This document shows positions 5,950 to 6,579 of a stretch of DNA of 6,579 bases, one piece after another. This DNA is from Kiritimatiellia bacterium (GTDB lineage Bacteria > Verrucomicrobiota > Kiritimatiellia > RFP12 > UBA1067), in the NCBI GenBank assembly GCA_017459225.1, contig JAFUDL010000133.1, forward strand, positions 1 through 6,579. Direction: 5' to 3'. The translations under genes were made by a program, and so were the position numbers. The notes below the pieces were generated by a model. It made no database searches and had not been told where the DNA came from. It saw only the letters and a list, made by a program, of their open reading frames with translations. Each line of letters starts with the position of its first letter. Positions within the stretch are counted from its first letter, which is position 1.

Positions 5950-6393
5950 ATGAGAGAGAAATTGCATGTCCAGTCTGGGGGATCTGGTGTGAAACGAATT
6001 GTCGGTGCATTCCTAATGTGCGTGGTAACGTTCCTCTGCGTAGGGGCCGAGGGTCCGGCGGATGAAATGGAGGCCGCCTGGATCGCGCAGGACGGCCCTA
6101 TTCCGACCAACAAGACGCATGCTGCCTGGAGGGCCGCGAATCTCTTACGCCGCGCGGAACGCCTGAAGCCGGTGGCGGCGATGTCGAAGACGTGGGCGTA
6201 TTGCCGACATTACGTGCTGGGACAACGCAATACGTTCCTGCATCTCTCCGAACTTTCCGACGCCTTCGAGCGGCGCTCGTATCGCGCGATCGGGTCGTCC
6301 CCCGGCAGTCAAGATGCTCTCGTTGGGAGGGCAGTTCACAAATGCGCCGTGATGAGTTTTACAGAACATCCAGAGAAGGAGAAGCGAAGATGA
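5950..6393 (+). CDS. Short secreted protein of unknown function, possibly the broken front part of a larger protein
   Basis: This encodes 147 residues from ATG 5950, 11 nt after the previous stop, with an excellent ribosome site (AGGAGGG, 5938-5944, 5-nt gap) overlapping that stop. GTG 5989 is an alternative start that would put VKR directly before the hydrophobic core (IVGAFLMCVVTFLCVGA, residues 17-33, cleavage near 33). The mature part contains WIAQDG (44-49), an Arg-rich helix-like stretch, YCRHYVLG (84-91) and LSELSDAFERR (99-109). From memory, the last two segments resemble the start of a domain found in much larger secreted PVC proteins; I hold this loosely. After about residue 118 the sequence turns unlike a folded domain (ending EHPEKEKRR). 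A C5 run at 6299-6303 suggests a frameshift there. The stop overlaps the next start (ATGA), which favours a translated, coupled gene. Confidence 0.65.
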   Translation: MREKLHVQSGGSGVKRIVGAFLMCVVTFLCVGAEGPADEMEAAWIAQDGPIPTNKTHAAWRAANLLRRAERLKPVAAMSKTWAYCRHYVLGQRNTFLHLSELSDAFERRSYRAIGSSPGSQDALVGRAVHKCAVMSFTEHPEKEKRR

Positions 6394-6579
6394 ACAGGTC
6401 AATAAACACAGGAAAAGTGCGTAGCCTAGTGGCGGCGATGGCATTCTGCGGCGTGTTCGCGTGGACGTGCTTTGGCGCAGAGACGACGATAGTCGACTTC
6501 ACTAAGCCGCACGGATGGGGAGGTCCGCACGAAGTGACCGACGTGTCGTCTTCGGCGGAAGGTCTGTCGTTCATGGTGA
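6390..6579 (+). CDS. Secreted protein, N-terminal part (cut by window edge), probable beta-sandwich/carbohydrate-binding start
   Basis: The gene starts at ATG 6390, which overlaps the preceding TGA by 4 nt, with ribosome site AAGGAG at 6376-6381 (8-nt gap). 63 codons are present and the frame is still open at the edge; the terminal tga letters are out of frame. Residues 1-30 are a signal peptide (basic start, then LVAAMAFCGVFAWTCFGA). The mature start (TTIVDFTKPHGWGG, then EVTDVSSSAEGLSF) has the look of the first strands of a beta-sandwich like those that open many secreted glycan-active proteins of this bacterial group. Too little is present to name a function. The coupling suggests coordinated expression with the two genes before it. 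Confidence 0.75.
   Translation, partial: MNRSINTGKVRSLVAAMAFCGVFAWTCFGAETTIVDFTKPHGWGGPHEVTDVSSSAEGLSFMV

Noticed and set aside
5189..6010. A 273-codon - strand open frame across the secreted-protein genes
   Set aside because: It crosses two + strand genes that have signal peptides and ribosome sites; its own translation is basic and low in structure.

Overview
The window is GC-rich, gene-dense DNA, and every convincing gene is on the + strand. Several features suggest an anaerobic, polysaccharide-degrading member of the PVC bacteria, perhaps a Kiritimatiellota, Lentisphaerota or Verrucomicrobiota relative. These are a run of Sec-secreted proteins, a GH95-like glycosidase with a laminin-G-like region, C-terminal modules ending in GFYKLIV, extended -10 promoters and a GC-rich palindromic repeat. 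This placement is inference from style and recalled families; no marker gene is present.

Layout: (1) 1-318 is the C-terminal end of an organophosphate:phosphate antiporter-type MFS transporter. (2) 319-507 is intergenic and carries a strong extended -10 promoter. (3) 508-2190 encodes a lipoprotein with a YfbK-type von Willebrand factor A domain and an intact MIDAS site. (4) 2191-2387 holds a second extended -10 promoter. (5) 2388-5042 encodes a secreted GH95-like (alpha-L-fucosidase/galactosidase-type) enzyme in which the expected catalytic Asn-x-Asn, Glu and Asp are all visible. (6) 5043-5173 holds a third promoter. (7) 5174-5938, 5950-6393 and 6390-6579 (cut by the window edge) form a tight run of three genes for secreted proteins, with an 11-nt gap and then a 4-nt ATGA overlap.

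How the genes fit together: the transporter end and the VWA lipoprotein look like independent units. The GH95-like enzyme and the three-gene unit behind its own promoter are plausibly parts of a saccharolytic envelope or secretome region. No binding protein, SusC/D pair or regulator is present to define a complete polysaccharide-utilisation locus.

The most unusual features are as follows. A 54-bp double-hairpin palindrome lies exactly in frame inside the glycosidase gene and encodes 18 residues. The laminin-G-like region appears to have its terminal strand motif moved to the front. The short gene at 5950-6393 looks like the broken front part of a larger secreted protein. I saw no CRISPR array, tRNA, rRNA, transposase or defence system.
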